DNA from: Phaseolus vulgaris
Lineage: Eukaryota; Streptophyta; Magnoliopsida; Fabales; Fabaceae
DNA: 64,000 bases
NCBI RefSeq assembly: GCF_000499845.2
Contig: NC_023750.2
Location: 12,031,285-12,095,284 of the forward strand
Direction: 5' to 3'
The stretch's first letter is position 1. The number at the start of each line of letters is the position of its first letter. The notes beneath the pieces are model-generated. The model had not been told where the DNA came from. It was given only the letters and a program-made list of their open reading frames with translations, and ran no database searches. Both the position numbers and the translations under genes were made by a program. Shown piece by piece: positions 34,175 through 45,651 of the stretch.

Positions 34175-37100
34175 ATGGTGAATGTGATGGGTCAAATACC
34201 GCTACCACGATTATCGAAGGCAACCACATATGATAATTGGAGCATTCAAATGAAAGCTCTTTTCGGTTCTCAAGATACATGGGAGGTGGTCGAAGAAGGT
34301 TTCGAAGAACCAACAAATACCATGGGTTATACGGCAGCTCAAACCAAGGTGTTGAAAGAGATGCGATCAAAGGATAAGGCAGCACTATACATGTTGTTCC
34401 GAGCGGTTGATGAGTCGGGCTTTGAGAAGATTGCCAGTGCAACTACTTCAAAAGAAGCGTGGGACATCTTAAAAAAGGTGTTCAAAGGATTCGACCGAGT
34501 TAAGCAAGTGCGTCTACAAACTCTTCGTGGCGAGTTGGAGAGCATGAAGATGGAGTCGGAAAGTGTATCTGACTATATTACGCGTGTACAGACTGTGGTG
34601 AATCAACTTAACCGAAATGGTGAAAAGTTGACCGATGCACGAGTTGTGGAGAAGATTTTGAGAACATTAACCGATAATTTTGAGAGTATTGTGTGCGTAA
34701 TAGAAGAGTCAAAGAACCTAACGACACTCATAATCGACAAGCTTGCCGGTTCTCTCGAGGCACACGAGCAACGAAAGAAGAAGAAGAAGGAGGAAACACT
34801 CGAGCAAGCACTTCAAACCAAGGCGTTAATCAAAGACGAAAAGTTACTCTATCATCAAAATTCTCAATATAGAGGGCGTGGTCGTGGAAGTCGTGGAAAC
34901 AGTCGTGGTGGAAAAGGTAGCAACCATGAAGGGTATTATAAGGAAAAGGAACAGTCGAGCCAACCAAATTGGCGTGGAAGAGGACGTGGTAGAGGAAGAG
35001 GCGGCCGATCGAATTATTCCAACATCGAGTGCTACAAATGCCACAAATATGGTCACTATGCGAAGGATTGTAACTCTGACAAATGTTACAATTGTGGTAA
35101 AGTGGGGCATTTTGCAAAAGATTGTCGTGTTGATATAAAGATAGAAGAAACAACCAACCTAGCCTTGGAAGTCGAAACGAATGAAGGTGTTCTCTTGATG
35201 GCTCAAGATGAAGTCAAAATTAACAGTTACACTCTGTGGTACCTCGACTCAGGAGCAAGCAACCATATGTGCGGTCACGAGTACCTATTCAAAGATATGC
35301 AAAAGATTGAAGATGGTCATGTGTCATTTGGAGATGCATCAAAGGTGGAGGTCAAAGGGCGAGGTACAGTTTGCTACTTACAAAAGGATGGCTTAATTGG
35401 GTCACTCCAAAATGTTTATTACGTATCAGACCTCAAGACCAACATATTGAGTATGGGGCAACTCACGGAGAAAGGTTACTCGATTTTTCTGAAAGATCGG
35501 CTACTACACTTGAAGAACAAGCAAGGGCGTTTGGTTGCTCAAATCGAGATGGCAAGAAATCGGATGTACATGCTGAATTTGAGAAGCATACAAGAAAAAT
35601 GTTTGCAAGTCAACATAGAAGACAAGGCATCATTGTGGCATCTTCGTTTTGGTCACCTACATCATGGTGGACTAAAAGAGTTAGCGAAGAAGAATATGGT
35701 GCACGGGCTACCCAACATGGACTACGAGGGAAAATTTTGTGAAGAATGTGTGCTCAGCAAGCATATGAGAACCTCGTTTCCAAAGAAGGCTCAATATTGG
35801 GCTAAGCAACCTCTCGAATTGATTCATACCGACATATGTGGACCAATTACTCCAGAATCCTTCGGCGGTAAAAGGTATTTTGTTACCTTTATCGATGATT
35901 TCTCACGAAAGACTTGGGTTTATTTTCTGAAGGAAAAATCCGAGGCATTTGAGGTGTTGAAAAAGTTCAAGGTGATGGTGGAAAGGGCAACTGATAGACA
36001 GATCAAAGTTGTACGATCTGATAGAGGTGGCGAGTATACTTCAACGGCTTTCATGGAGTATTGCGAGGAGCAAGGCATAAGGCGATTTCTAACTGCACCA
36101 TACACTCCTCAACAAAATGGTGTGGCCGAAAGGAAGAACCGGACCATTCTCGACATGGTTTGATCAATGCTTAAGAGCAAAAAGATGCCAAAGGAATTTT
36201 GGGCGGAAGCTGTGCAATGCGCCATTTATGTGCAAAATCGATGTCCACATGTGAAGTTAGATGATCAAACACCACAAGAGGCATGGAGCGGACAAAAGCC
36301 AACAATTTCTCATCTCAAAGTGTTTGGTAGTGTGGCTTATGCACACGTACCTGATCAACGAAGAACGAAGCTCGAAGACAAAAGCAAAAGGTATGTTTTT
36401 ATTGGGTATGATGAGAAGACAAAAGGATACAAGCTCCTTGACCCGATAAGCAAGAAGGTAATGGTGAGTCGTGATGTGCGAATAAATGAAACAAGCAAGT
36501 GGGATTGGAACAATTCTTCAGAGGTTATGATTGAAGTTCGAGAATCATCAATAGTTGCACCGACAAGTATAAACTCCGAAACAACCGATGATGAAGATGA
36601 ACCACGACAACCTAAAATTCGAAGTTTGCATGATTTGTATGATTCGACAAATGAGGTACACCTTGTATGTCTTTTGGCAGATGCAGAAAATATCAACTTT
36701 GAAGAGGCGGTGCGAGACAAGAAGTGGCAAACTGCCATGGATGAGGAGATTAAAGCGATTGACCGCAACAACACATGGGAGCTAACAGAATTGCCAGACG
36801 GAAGTCAGCCCATTGGTGTGAAGTGGGTATTCAAGAAAAAGATGAATGCTCAAGGCGAGATAGAGAGGTACAAGGCGCGACTCGTTGCGAAGGGATACAA
36901 ACAAAAGGAGGGAATTGACTACGATGAGGTGTTTGCTCCCGTTGTAAGAATGGAGACAATTCGATTGCTCATTTCCCAAGCGGCTCAATTTAAATGGCCG
37001 ATATTTCAAATGGATGTCAAGTCGGCATTCTTGAATGGTGTGCTTGAAGAAGAAGTCTACATCGAACAACCACCCGGGTACATGAAAATCGGAGAGGAGA

Positions 37101-38221
37101 AGAAGGTGCTAAAATTTAAGAAGGCACTTTACGGGTTGAAGCAAGCATCGCAGGTATGGAATACTCGTATCGATACATACTTCAAGGAGAACAGGTTCAA
37201 GCAATGTCCTTACGAGCATGCTCTTTATGCAAAGAACAATGGAGGTAACATGATATTTGTTGCTATTTATGTTGATGATCTCATTATTATGGGTAACAAT
37301 AATGAGATGATAGAAGAGTTTAAGGGCACAATGAGACGGGAATTTGAGATGACAGATTTGGGATTGATGAAGTTTTTCCTTGGCTTAGAGGTTAGACAAA
37401 AAGAGACGGGTATTTTTGTATCACAGGAGACATATGCAAAGGATATTTTGAAGAAGTACAAGATGGAAAATTGCAACCCAGTATCAATACCAATGGAACC
37501 AGGTGCAAAACTCTCAAAGTTCGATGGAGGAGAACGTGTCGATGCAAGTAGATACCGGAGTTTGGTAGGAAGCCTTCGTTATCTCACATGCACGAGGCCG
37601 GATCTTTCATTAAGTGTCGGCATCATAAGTCGATTCATGGAGGAACCGTTTTACTCACATTGGAAGGCGTTGAAGCGAGTCCTACGGTACATCCAAGGTA
37701 CTATATCACTTGGATTGTTCTACTCAAAAGTAGAAGATTACAAGTTGGTGGGTTACTCTGACAGCGATTGGTGCGGAGAGATAGATGATAGGAAAAGTAC
37801 ATCGGGATATGTATTCTATATGGGGAACACAACATTTTCATGGCTTTCAAAGAAGCAACCGATTGTGACGCTATCGACGTGTGAAGCTGAATATGTGGCA
37901 GCTTCTTGGTGTGTATGTCATGCGATATGGCTTAGAAACTTGTTGACCAAGATGGAGCTAAAGCAACTAGGTGCAACCGTGGTTCAAGTTGACAACAAAT
38001 CAGCAATTGAGTTGGCAAAGGACCCAGTGAACCATGAAAGAAGCAAACACATTGACGTTCGTTTTCACTTTATTCGTGATCATGTGAAGAAAGGAAGTGT
38101 GGAATTGGTGCATGTGGCAAGTCAGGATCAAGTTGCAGATATCTTCACAAAACCGCTACCGAAAGTCTTTTTCGACAAATTCAAGAAAATGATTGGCATG
38201 ATGGATGGTAGAAACATTTAA
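34175..38221 (+). pseudogene. copia gag-pol polyprotein with one in-frame stop
   Basis: The ATG at 34175 directly follows the primer site. The frame runs 662 codons, meets TGA at 36161-36163, then continues in the same frame to 38221. Gag (about residues 1-240) is of the UBN2 type. Two CCHC knuckles start at residues 286 and 304. The protease has LDSGASNHM with D358. The integrase zinc region begins LWHLRFGHL (H489), and the core has D553, D616 and E652, a D-35-E spacing. After the stop come the reverse transcriptase with YVDD at codons 1032-1035 and RNase H with YSDSDWCGE and RKSTSGYVF, ending ADIFTKPLP. The stop lies where related proteins usually have Arg, so CGA to TGA is likely. No other break was seen. 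Confidence 0.9.
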
Positions 38222-38225
38222 GTTT

Positions 38226-38234
38226 ATGGGGGAG
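38226..38234 (+). other. polypurine tract
   Basis: ATGGGGGAG just upstream of the 3' LTR. Confidence 0.7.
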
Positions 38235-38237
38235 TTT

Positions 38238-38516
38238 CGTTGAATAAACTTTAATGTAATTTGTGGGTTTTAAAGTTAGAAGTTACTAGAAAAGAGTAGA
38301 ATGGGAGTTTGGATATGTAAAAGGTCAAAAGTTGGGAGTGGGATTTTAATTATGTTGTTAGTGAGGTTTTAAGGCCATAATGAAGATTTTTCTAGAAGAG
38401 CTTCCTAAAGCCTATAAAAAGGATGCTCTCTCAATTGTAATATGCACCACAGAAAGAAATACAATAGAGAGGAATTCAAATAAGAGTGTTTTCAGTGAGT
38501 GATTGCTTGTTTTACA
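38238..38516 (+). repeat. 3' LTR of copia element
   Basis: Begins CGTTGAATAAAC, one change from the TG of the 5' copy, and ends GCTTGTTTTACA. TATA box at 38413. Confidence 0.9.
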
Positions 38517-38721
38517 GAATTATGGAAGAAGTTGATCAAAATTCCTGAAGCAGTATGTCTGATTGGTTTTTATGATCTACATACAACTTCTCTAGACACT
38601 ATCCAACCTTAGCTTGATCAGAAGATAGTAGATGTTTTAGAAAAGAAGTGTCTAGAAGTTGAGCTGAAAAAGAAGATCATAGCATATTTGTTGGCTAGAC
38701 AAGAAGAGTCAAAGCCTTAAC

Positions 38722-40140
38722 AAAAGCTCAAATCCTTACAAAGGCTCGAGCAAAAGAAGATGAAGAAGCCAAAATTGTTGCAGAAGCTCTGGTGCAAACC
38801 CATACAAAAGTAGAGGTGGACAACAATCATATAGTTTTTATGCAATACGTCCATCTTCTAGCTCCCAAAGCAATAAGCAAAAGCCTGTTGTACTTGTGAG
38901 TAGTCAACCAGCAAGTATTGTTGACACTACATAACTCATGATACAAGACGCCTTGCATGAAGACTGCCTTGCCATTGCAACACAACTACAGGTTACAGAG
39001 GATCGACAAGCGCTTAGGCTAAAGCAAGTTGCGTCCCCCTCTGCTTATGAGATACAAAGTTCCTTTGCTCAACTTCTCAGGATTGTTAATGTTACCTGCT
39101 GAATCGGCTACCTCAACTCAACCTCCTACCCAATAAGAATCTAGTCAATAACAATCACCACCTTCGTCTACGTCGCTGCAACCATAATGTTTTCAAAATT
39201 TCACCGTTTTTATGTTACCAAATGATGGTGAGAAGTCAAAATTGTTTTGCTAAAATGGTTTTAGTTTCTTTCTTAATTTCTTTACTCGTACATGTGCTTA
39301 GCTATCCTTGTCATAACATTCATAAGCATATATAATATAAACACTATTTTTATCTATGTTGTGCATAATCTTTGATAATATCAATGTTCCTTGCTTACCA
39401 TTTTACCAATTCTTGTTACATATTTCTCAGTATAAAAATGGGGATTCTAATTCTTGTAAATCTCTATAAGGAGTTTTTATGCAAACACCGAATGAGCTAA
39501 TAATAATAATATATATATATATATATTGATTTAAAATTAAAACTAATTAAGATTGGTAAAACATCCAATATCATATACACTTTAAAGGATTAAACACAAA
39601 ATGTTTCATATGGATTTTTTTAAAACAAACTCATTAGGCATCACTCTGAAATCTGGTATCTCATGAAACATATCATAAAAAAGAAAAAGAAAAGGCAAAC
39701 ATGGGAGACTAGACCAAACCTATGCAAAGAAATACAAGAACACTCCAAAACGTAATCTAAGCAAAATGAAACATAAGAATTTTAAACCTATTATGAAAAA
39801 AAGTTAAATTAAAGGCTAAGGGACAAACCACTATTCTATGAAAACTCCAACCTATTATTTATCCCTAAAGAAGCTAGTTTATCATTACAATGATTGTGCT
39901 CCCTAAAAATGTGAGAAACTTTAAACTCAATCTCTTTACAAAAAAAGTCAAACATTTATTCCATGTCTCTCATAAACCAAAGAGCAATCTGAGCCGAAGA
40001 AAAAGATTGACAAACCAGAGTAGAATCACTCTCCACTCACAAATTTCTGTAGTCAACCTCTTTTTCATGCTCAATAGTAAGGATAGCTCCCATGAACTTA
40101 GTAAAGATGGAAGACAGAATCCCTAGAAAGAAAGAGAAGT
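38722..40140. other. intergenic, decayed frame continuation and AT repeats
   Basis: 38722-39200 keeps short coding-like fragments of the unidentified frame with many stops. An (AT)n microsatellite is at about 39509-39528. Nothing else is supported. Confidence 0.45.
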
Positions 40141-41240
40141 GATGGAGGACCATCCACAAGTTCCAAGTTAACAAGATATAGGACTAAGAACAGAAAAATG
40201 TGCATTATAAATATTTGTCTTAGTCTATATAAAAATTTTAAAAAGTAGAATAGTTATTTCAGGTCTAATATTTCTAGACCATTTTCTAGAGTAGAAGTAA
40301 ATAAAATATTTACACTTTAGAAACCATCACTTGACATGCAAGGAAGGGTTTCTAGAGCACAAGTGAATAGAGTAGTCACAACACCTCCATTGTTTAGAAG
40401 CTTCAAAAGCTCACTGTGGGTTAGCTAGACTAAACCCTAAACCTTACCCATGGAAGTCTGTAAATAGGTGTCTCCTTCCTTTTTGTTTTCATATTTTATA
40501 TTTTGTATAAGTAAACTGAATTTCAAACTTCATTCTCTTCCAAAACTCACTTTGCTAGAGAGCTTAGAGGCTTAGTGAAACCCTAGGGAGTTCGTCAAAC
40601 CTTTCCCTAATTTTAGAACCAAAAACACTTCAAATCCCACCAAAACCTCCATATATTCAGTGCAACTCTCATCTTTTGCTGCAACTTCATCTCATTTCAT
40701 CCAAGGAACACCTTGGGTTACATAAGGTGGATCAAAGTTTCAAGATCCAAAAGAAAACTTCAATTCAACTAAGTTTCTGATTTTTTTTTTCTGTTTCAGT
40801 ATTTGTCTTTCTTGCTTTTCTCACTTGTTCTTTGTTCTTCAATTTCCTCCGTTTAAAATCAATTTCCTCCGTTTAAAATCAATTTCTATTGTTTATAGTT
40901 CAATTCCATCGATTAAAAACTAATTTCCACCATTTAAAATCATCAAAACTTTTATCAAACACCTTGTCACTTTTTCCAGTGCCAAATCTTATTGTTGTTC
41001 TTTCTTTTTTATCTAATTAATCAGTTTTTTGTGTGTGTTTTATTTGATGTTTGACCATTTAATATCTCTTGTAAAAATTCTAAATAGTTTATATTGTGAT
41101 TTGTTTAGTCAAAATTGCTTGAAACTTCTTCAAATTCCATTCGCACACAAACCTACCACCATTGTATGTTCTTATTGTTTTCAATTTTTACTTTTTTTAT
41201 TCTTGTTTTTTTATTGTGTTTAATTCAATTCCTATAGTAC
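40141..41240 (+). repeat. possible gypsy-type LTR
   Basis: Starts TGATGGAGGACCATCC, resembling the TGATGA starts of the gypsy LTRs here. A CTGTAAATAGGTGTCTCC promoter-like stretch at about 40461 and a U5-like stretch with CTAGAGAGCTTAGAGG follow. The 3' end, partner LTR and duplication were not found. It could instead be a decayed promoter region. Confidence 0.35.
40841..40942. repeat. 20-bp tandem repeat, five copies
   Basis: Units begin about every 20 bp at 40841, 40861, 40881, 40902 and 40922; the first two are identical (AATTTCCTCCGTTTAAAATC) and the others diverge. Confidence 0.75.
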
Positions 41241-41323
41241 TATAGAAAGAACTTATAATGATGGTTAAAAACAATTTTTGAAGACAGTTATATAATCGTC
41301 GTAATAAAAACATTTACAACACT

Positions 41324-41860
41324 TGGTCTCGTCAGTTGACCTGGTCGCCGGTTGATTCTGGGAGCAGGTCGTGACTCTGTCTGCCTCTACTGGATTTTGC
41401 TCTTTCCTCGAGATGTTGGAATGCGACTCTTTTTGAAACAGAGGGGTCCTACCTGTTAATTGCACTCCGACGATCAAGTCAGTACTAGGCTAAGAAACAA
41501 TGAGTAAGTAAATAGTTTCAGTCTTAGAAACAATGTCCCTTTACCAGGGATCTCATGTCCCTTTTATAGACTACTTTTAGGTTACCTCTTGTAACAACCT
41601 TCTCTCATGAGAACCTTATCTCCAGTGAAAGCATGTTTGATTAGTGTTGCAACTGCACCGAATCTTATCTCCTTGGAGTGCATAAAATCTTCACAGAATA
41701 ACCACCAGGGTACTAACTTATGCACCAGCATCATGGGCCCCATCTATTTATTGTAGGCGTTCTAGCCTTCACGTATCAAGCATGCAGCTTATCCCTAAAA
41801 ACCCTAGCGCTCTTGGGCCTAGGCGTCTTTAGGAAATATTTACGTGTGCTAGACCCAAAT
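41324..41860 (-). repeat. 3' LTR of Tat-like element, first part
   Basis: Aligns by eye with 50528 onward: TGGTCTCGTC against TGTTCTTGTC at the start, then shared phrases including TGCACTCCGACGATCAAGTC (41461). The minus-strand TATA box is complementary to CCCTTTTATAG near 41560. It is interrupted at 41861 by the chromovirus. Confidence 0.75.
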
Positions 41861-42359
41861 TGATATGAATCCAAATATAAATGACAATAAAATTGGGAAT
41901 TTAGGGTTACGGAACGGAATAAATTCAAAATAGTAACAATAGAAACTTGGATAAAGGAAGGCGCCACAAACAAAGTTTGATAAGCCTAAGGATGATCGCC
42001 ACAATAATTGGAGGATTCTTGATAAAATCACAAGATTCAGGGAAAAACCCTAGTAGAGAAACACTCTCTAAAATTGTCAAAATATTCGTTCCTCTATTCT
42101 GAGTTCCAATAGTGTATAAATTACAAGTTTAGCTAGAGGTCTTTTCTTGTTTGTAAGAAAATAAGACGAAACTACAATCCTTATATTTCAAGAAGGATCA
42201 TTTTTCCCAGTGGTTAAGTTGATACTTTCCATCTAGTTCTGGGTTCAAATCCTACTTGAGGCAAAAAAACTAAAAATATTATTCTATTTTTTAAGGATCC
42301 AAACATGTTGTGCATGTAATCAACGAAGTCTTTTTAAACTGGTTTGGATGTACTCATCA
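41861..42359 (-). repeat. 3' LTR of chromovirus-like element
   Basis: On the plus strand it starts TGATATGAATCC. The inner end is set at CTCATCA (42359), because the minus-strand purine tract AAGAGGGAGGGAA lies just inside it. Only 41861-42234 has a counterpart in the other LTR. A tRNA-like B box lies in the unmatched part. Confidence 0.65.
42205..42261 (+). other. tRNA-like A/B box remnant within LTR
   Basis: TTCCCAGTGGTTAAG at 42204 resembles a tRNA Leu/Ser A box; the other LTR copy at 47676 has the better TGCCCGAGTGGTTAAG. GGTTCAAATCC at 42242-42252 fits the B box consensus. A-rich GCAAAAAAAC follows. There is no cloverleaf, so this is not a tRNA gene; a tRNA-derived SINE fragment is possible. 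Confidence 0.45.
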
Positions 42360-43865
42360 TTCCCTCCCTCTTGAGAGAGACTTGAAGTTAATTCCAAAGC
42401 TTCATCATCTGCAGTAAAAGGAGACAAATCAGAAACGTTAAAAGTGTTACTCACATTGTACTTACTTGGAAGATCAATCTTGTAGGCATTGTCATTAATC
42501 TTTTTTAACACTTGGAAAGGTCCATCCCCTCTAGGTTGGAGCTTTGATTTTCTTTGTTCAGGGAACCTTTCTTTCCTCATGTGTACCCAGACCCAATCTC
42601 CAGGCTCAAAGATTACTTTCTTTCTTCCTTTGTTAGCTTGCTTAGAATAACCTTCAACCTTTTCTTCAATTTGTGCTTTTACCTGTTCGTGTAGCTTTCT
42701 CACATAGTCAGCCTTAGCCTGTGCATCTTTATGCTTTACAACAGAAATGTTAGACATAGGTAACAAGTCTAATGGAGTTAAAGGATTTAATCCATACACA
42801 ATTTCAAATGAAGAACAATTTGTTGTGCTATGAACAACCCTATTGTAAGAAAACTAAATATGAGGTAAACATAATTCCCAAGCTTTCAAAATTTTTTTTC
42901 AAAATAGTTCTAAGGTACCCAAAGTTCTATTCACTACCTTTGTTTGTCCATCTGTTTGGGGATGACAAGTAGTTGAAAACAAAAGTTTGGTACCTAACTT
43001 ACCCCATAAAGTCCTCCAAAAGTGACTTAGGAATTTTGTATCCCTATCACTCACAATACTTCTTGGTAGCCCATGAAGTCTTACTACTTCCCTGAAAACA
43101 AGTCAGCAACATGGCAAGCATCATCAATTTTTTTACAAGGAATAAAATGAGCCATTTTGGGAAATCTGTCAACAACCACAAAAATAGAATCTTTCCCTCC
43201 TTGAGTTCGTGGCAAACCCAATACAAAGTCCATTGAAATATCAATCCAATGGCTATCAGGAATAGGTAAAGGAGTGTAGAAACCTTGAGGTTGACTTTTG
43301 ATTTGGCCTTTTTACAAGTAATGCAATTTTCACAAAACTTTTGTACATCACGTTTCATGTGAGGCCAATAAAAATGTTCATGCAAAGTGTCGTAGCTCTT
43401 TTGAACCCCAAAGAGCCCCATTAGCCCCCCCTCATGTACTTCTCTTACTAAAAGATCCCTAATGGAACATTTAGGAACACACAATCTTTTCTTCTTAAAC
43501 AAATAACCATTGTCCTTAAAATAGCCATTGGTACTAAACTTTGTGCAAGTCTTATAGATGTCAGCAAATTCAGAATCATGTGGATAAATATCTTTTAAAA
43601 ATTCAAGACCAAACAATTTTGTTTCAAGAGTAGAAATCAAAACATGTCTTCTAGACAAAGCATCAACCACAATATTTCCTTTTCCTTTTTTATGCTTAAT
43701 GACATATGGAAATTGTTCTAAAAATTCAACCCACTTGGCATGTCTTTTATTTAATTTTCCTTGGCATTTTAAGTACTTTAAAGACTCATGGTCACTATGA
43801 ATCACAAATTCTTTTGGTAAGAGATAGTGTTGCCATGTTTGTAATGATCTCACTAAGGCATACAA
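42320..43865 (-). pseudogene. RNase H end and integrase of chromovirus, broken
   Basis: Reading leftward from 43865, RNase H ends with [20 protein letters not shown]. The integrase zinc region is [20 protein letters not shown] ... [13 protein letters not shown]. The core is frameshifted near 43310 and again near 43090. The catalytic Glu of the usual GQTEVVNR is AAG (Lys) at 42938-42940. The C-terminal piece 42799-42320 has FEPGDWVWVHMRKERFP, a GPF-type module, and FNVSDLSPF, and ends EGGNDEYIQTSLKRLR inside the 3' LTR. No functional integrase is possible. Confidence 0.85.
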
Positions 43866-44921
43866 TTCCTTATCATAAGCGGGATAGTTTAAGGAACCAC
43901 CATTTAATTTCTCACTAAAATAAGAAATTGGATTACCTTCTTACATCAAAACAACTCCTATACCCACATTAGATGCATCACATTCAATTTCAAAAGATTT
44001 TGCAAAGTTTGGCAATGCAAGAATGGGGGCAATAGTCAATTCATGCTTAAGGGCGACAAAGACTTTTTCCTGTTTTTCTTCTCATTTAAACCCAACATGT
44101 TTTTTCACAATCTCATTTAGGGGTGCTGCCAAGGTGCTAAAACCCTTACAAATCTCCTGTAGAAACTAGCTAGGCCATAAAAGCTCCTAACCTCACTCAA
44201 ATTTTTAGGGATAGGCCATTCTTGGATAGCCTTCACTTTTTCATAATCTACCTGAACTCCTTTGGCACTTACCACAAAACCCAAGAACGCAATTTGTTCA
44301 GTACAAAATCTGCATTTATCAAGATTAGCATACAACTTTTCTTTTCTAAGAGCATTCAAAACGGCACACAAATGTTCTTCATGTAATTCCAAACTAGTGT
44401 TATAGATCAAGATGTCATCAAAATACATCACAACAAATTTGCCCAAAAATTCTCTCAAAACATGGTTCATTAATCTCATAAAAGTGCTTGGGGCATTTGT
44501 TAGCCCAAATGGCATCACACGCCACTCATACAATCCATATTTTGTTTTAAAGGAAGTTTTCCATTCATCCCCCTCCCTAATCCTAATTTGATGGTAACCA
44601 CTTCTTAAGTCAATTTTTGAGAATATACAAGCACCGTACAGTTCATCCAATAAATCATCTAACCTGGAATAGGGTGTTTATACTTGATGGTAATGTTATT
44701 GAGTGCTCTACAATCTGTGCACGTCCTCCAAGAACCATCCTTTTTAGGCACCAAAATAACAGGAACAACATAGGGGCTCATGCTCTCTTGTACCCATCCT
44801 TTGTTCATCAGTTCTTCTACTTGAGTTTGGATTTCCTTTGTCTCTTGAGGGTTGCTTCTATAAGCTGGCCTATTAGGCAAAGATGCTCCTGGAATAAGGT
44901 CAATGTGATGTTCAATTCTCC
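43866..44921 (-). pseudogene. reverse transcriptase and RNase H of chromovirus, frameshifted
   Basis: 44880-44659 holds the N-terminal RT blocks ([35 protein letters not shown]). A frameshift near 44655 is followed by 44650-44117 with [25 protein letters not shown] and the catalytic YFDD (near 44410-44425). [20 protein letters not shown] comes next. Frame is lost again near 44120. RNase H text ([22 protein letters not shown]) is readable at about 44010-43880 with one stop. Confidence 0.85.
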
Positions 44922-45651
44922 TTAGGGGTGGGAGTCATCTAGGAACATCACTTGGAAACACATCCTAGAATTCCTGCAACAAAGAATCAACACTAGGAAG
45001 AAAATTAATTTGATTAGAATGGTCAGCAACCAAAGTGTTGTTTTTGCAATAAAGTAAGTAAAGGGGTTTGCTAGAAAGTAGCGCTTTTTCACTTCATTCA
45101 CTTTCAGTAATCCACTCATTTTTCTCTCATGTGTTTCACTCTTGCTCTGTTTAGGTGTTTCACTCATCTCTCTTTTCTCTTGGACTCTCTTTTCTCTCAA
45201 TTTGATTTGATCCTCACACACCTCTCTAGGAGATAAGGGTTTGAGAATGATCTTCTTATTATTCGGCATGAAAGAGATTTTACTGGTGAAACCATCATGA
45301 ATAGCCTTGGTGTCAAACTGTCACGGCCTCCCTAACAAAATGTGAGTTGCCTCCATTGGAACCACATCACACAAGACATTTTCATTATATTGTCCTATGG
45401 ATAGGTGCACCTACACTTGCTTACTCATTGTCATCTCTCCATCTTCACTAAGCCATTGAAGCTCGTATGGCCTTGGGTGCGGTTTTGTCTCCAAATTCAA
45501 TTTGGTAACTGGTCTTGAGCTAGCTACATTGGTGCAACTTCCTCCATCAACTATGAGTGAACATATTTTCCCTTGAATGGAACATCTAGTATGGAAAAAT
45601 ATTTTCCCTTTGGGTTTGGTCCAAAGCTTGCATTTTGCTTCCTAAAAGCCT
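44922..45651 (-). pseudogene. protease and linker region of chromovirus, broken
   Basis: In minus-strand frames this reads GGSCTNVAS, PYELQWLSEDGE, LCDVVPMEATHILLGRP and then the open segment 45269-44922 (PNNKKIILKPLSPREVCEDQ). These blocks match the intact protein at 24779-26974, showing that the two elements share a gag-protease type. Several stops interrupt it. Confidence 0.75.

Larger units (their letters stand above)
33859..38516 (+). mobile_element. nearly intact Ty1/copia retrotransposon, TSD GAATT
   Basis: A 4658-bp element with short LTRs (298 and 279 bp), duplication GAATT at 33854-33858 and 38517-38521, a Met-tRNA-type primer site, a full-length gag-pol frame interrupted by one stop codon, and a purine tract. 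The domain order gag, protease, integrase, reverse transcriptase, RNase H is the copia order. The domain style suggests the Tork/Tnt1 neighbourhood, but the lineage is uncertain. Confidence 0.95.
33593..38720 (+). pseudogene. unidentified reading frame split by copia insertion
   Basis: Left of the copia element one frame reads from 33593 (SIQPSKVDLSVKAYSWANAF, one stop, then further text) to DVTTFFLQEPDFE at 33857. To the right of the element the same frame resumes at 38517 in phase and reads LWKKLIKIPEAVCLIGFYDL. After one stop it continues with DVLEKKCLEVELKKK to a stop at 38718. The element's 5-bp duplication is the only added sequence at the break. I do not recognise the protein; the charged, lysine-rich style suggests an older retroelement ORF, but a host pseudogene is possible. 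Confidence 0.45.

Noticed and set aside
34830..35153. Minus-strand ORFs within copia gag-pol
   Set aside because: They are shadows of the plus-strand polyprotein, caused by its Arg/Gly-rich coding sequence.
42205..42261. Functional tRNA gene
   Set aside because: A and B boxes are present but no acceptor stem, anticodon arm or full-length cloverleaf could be built.
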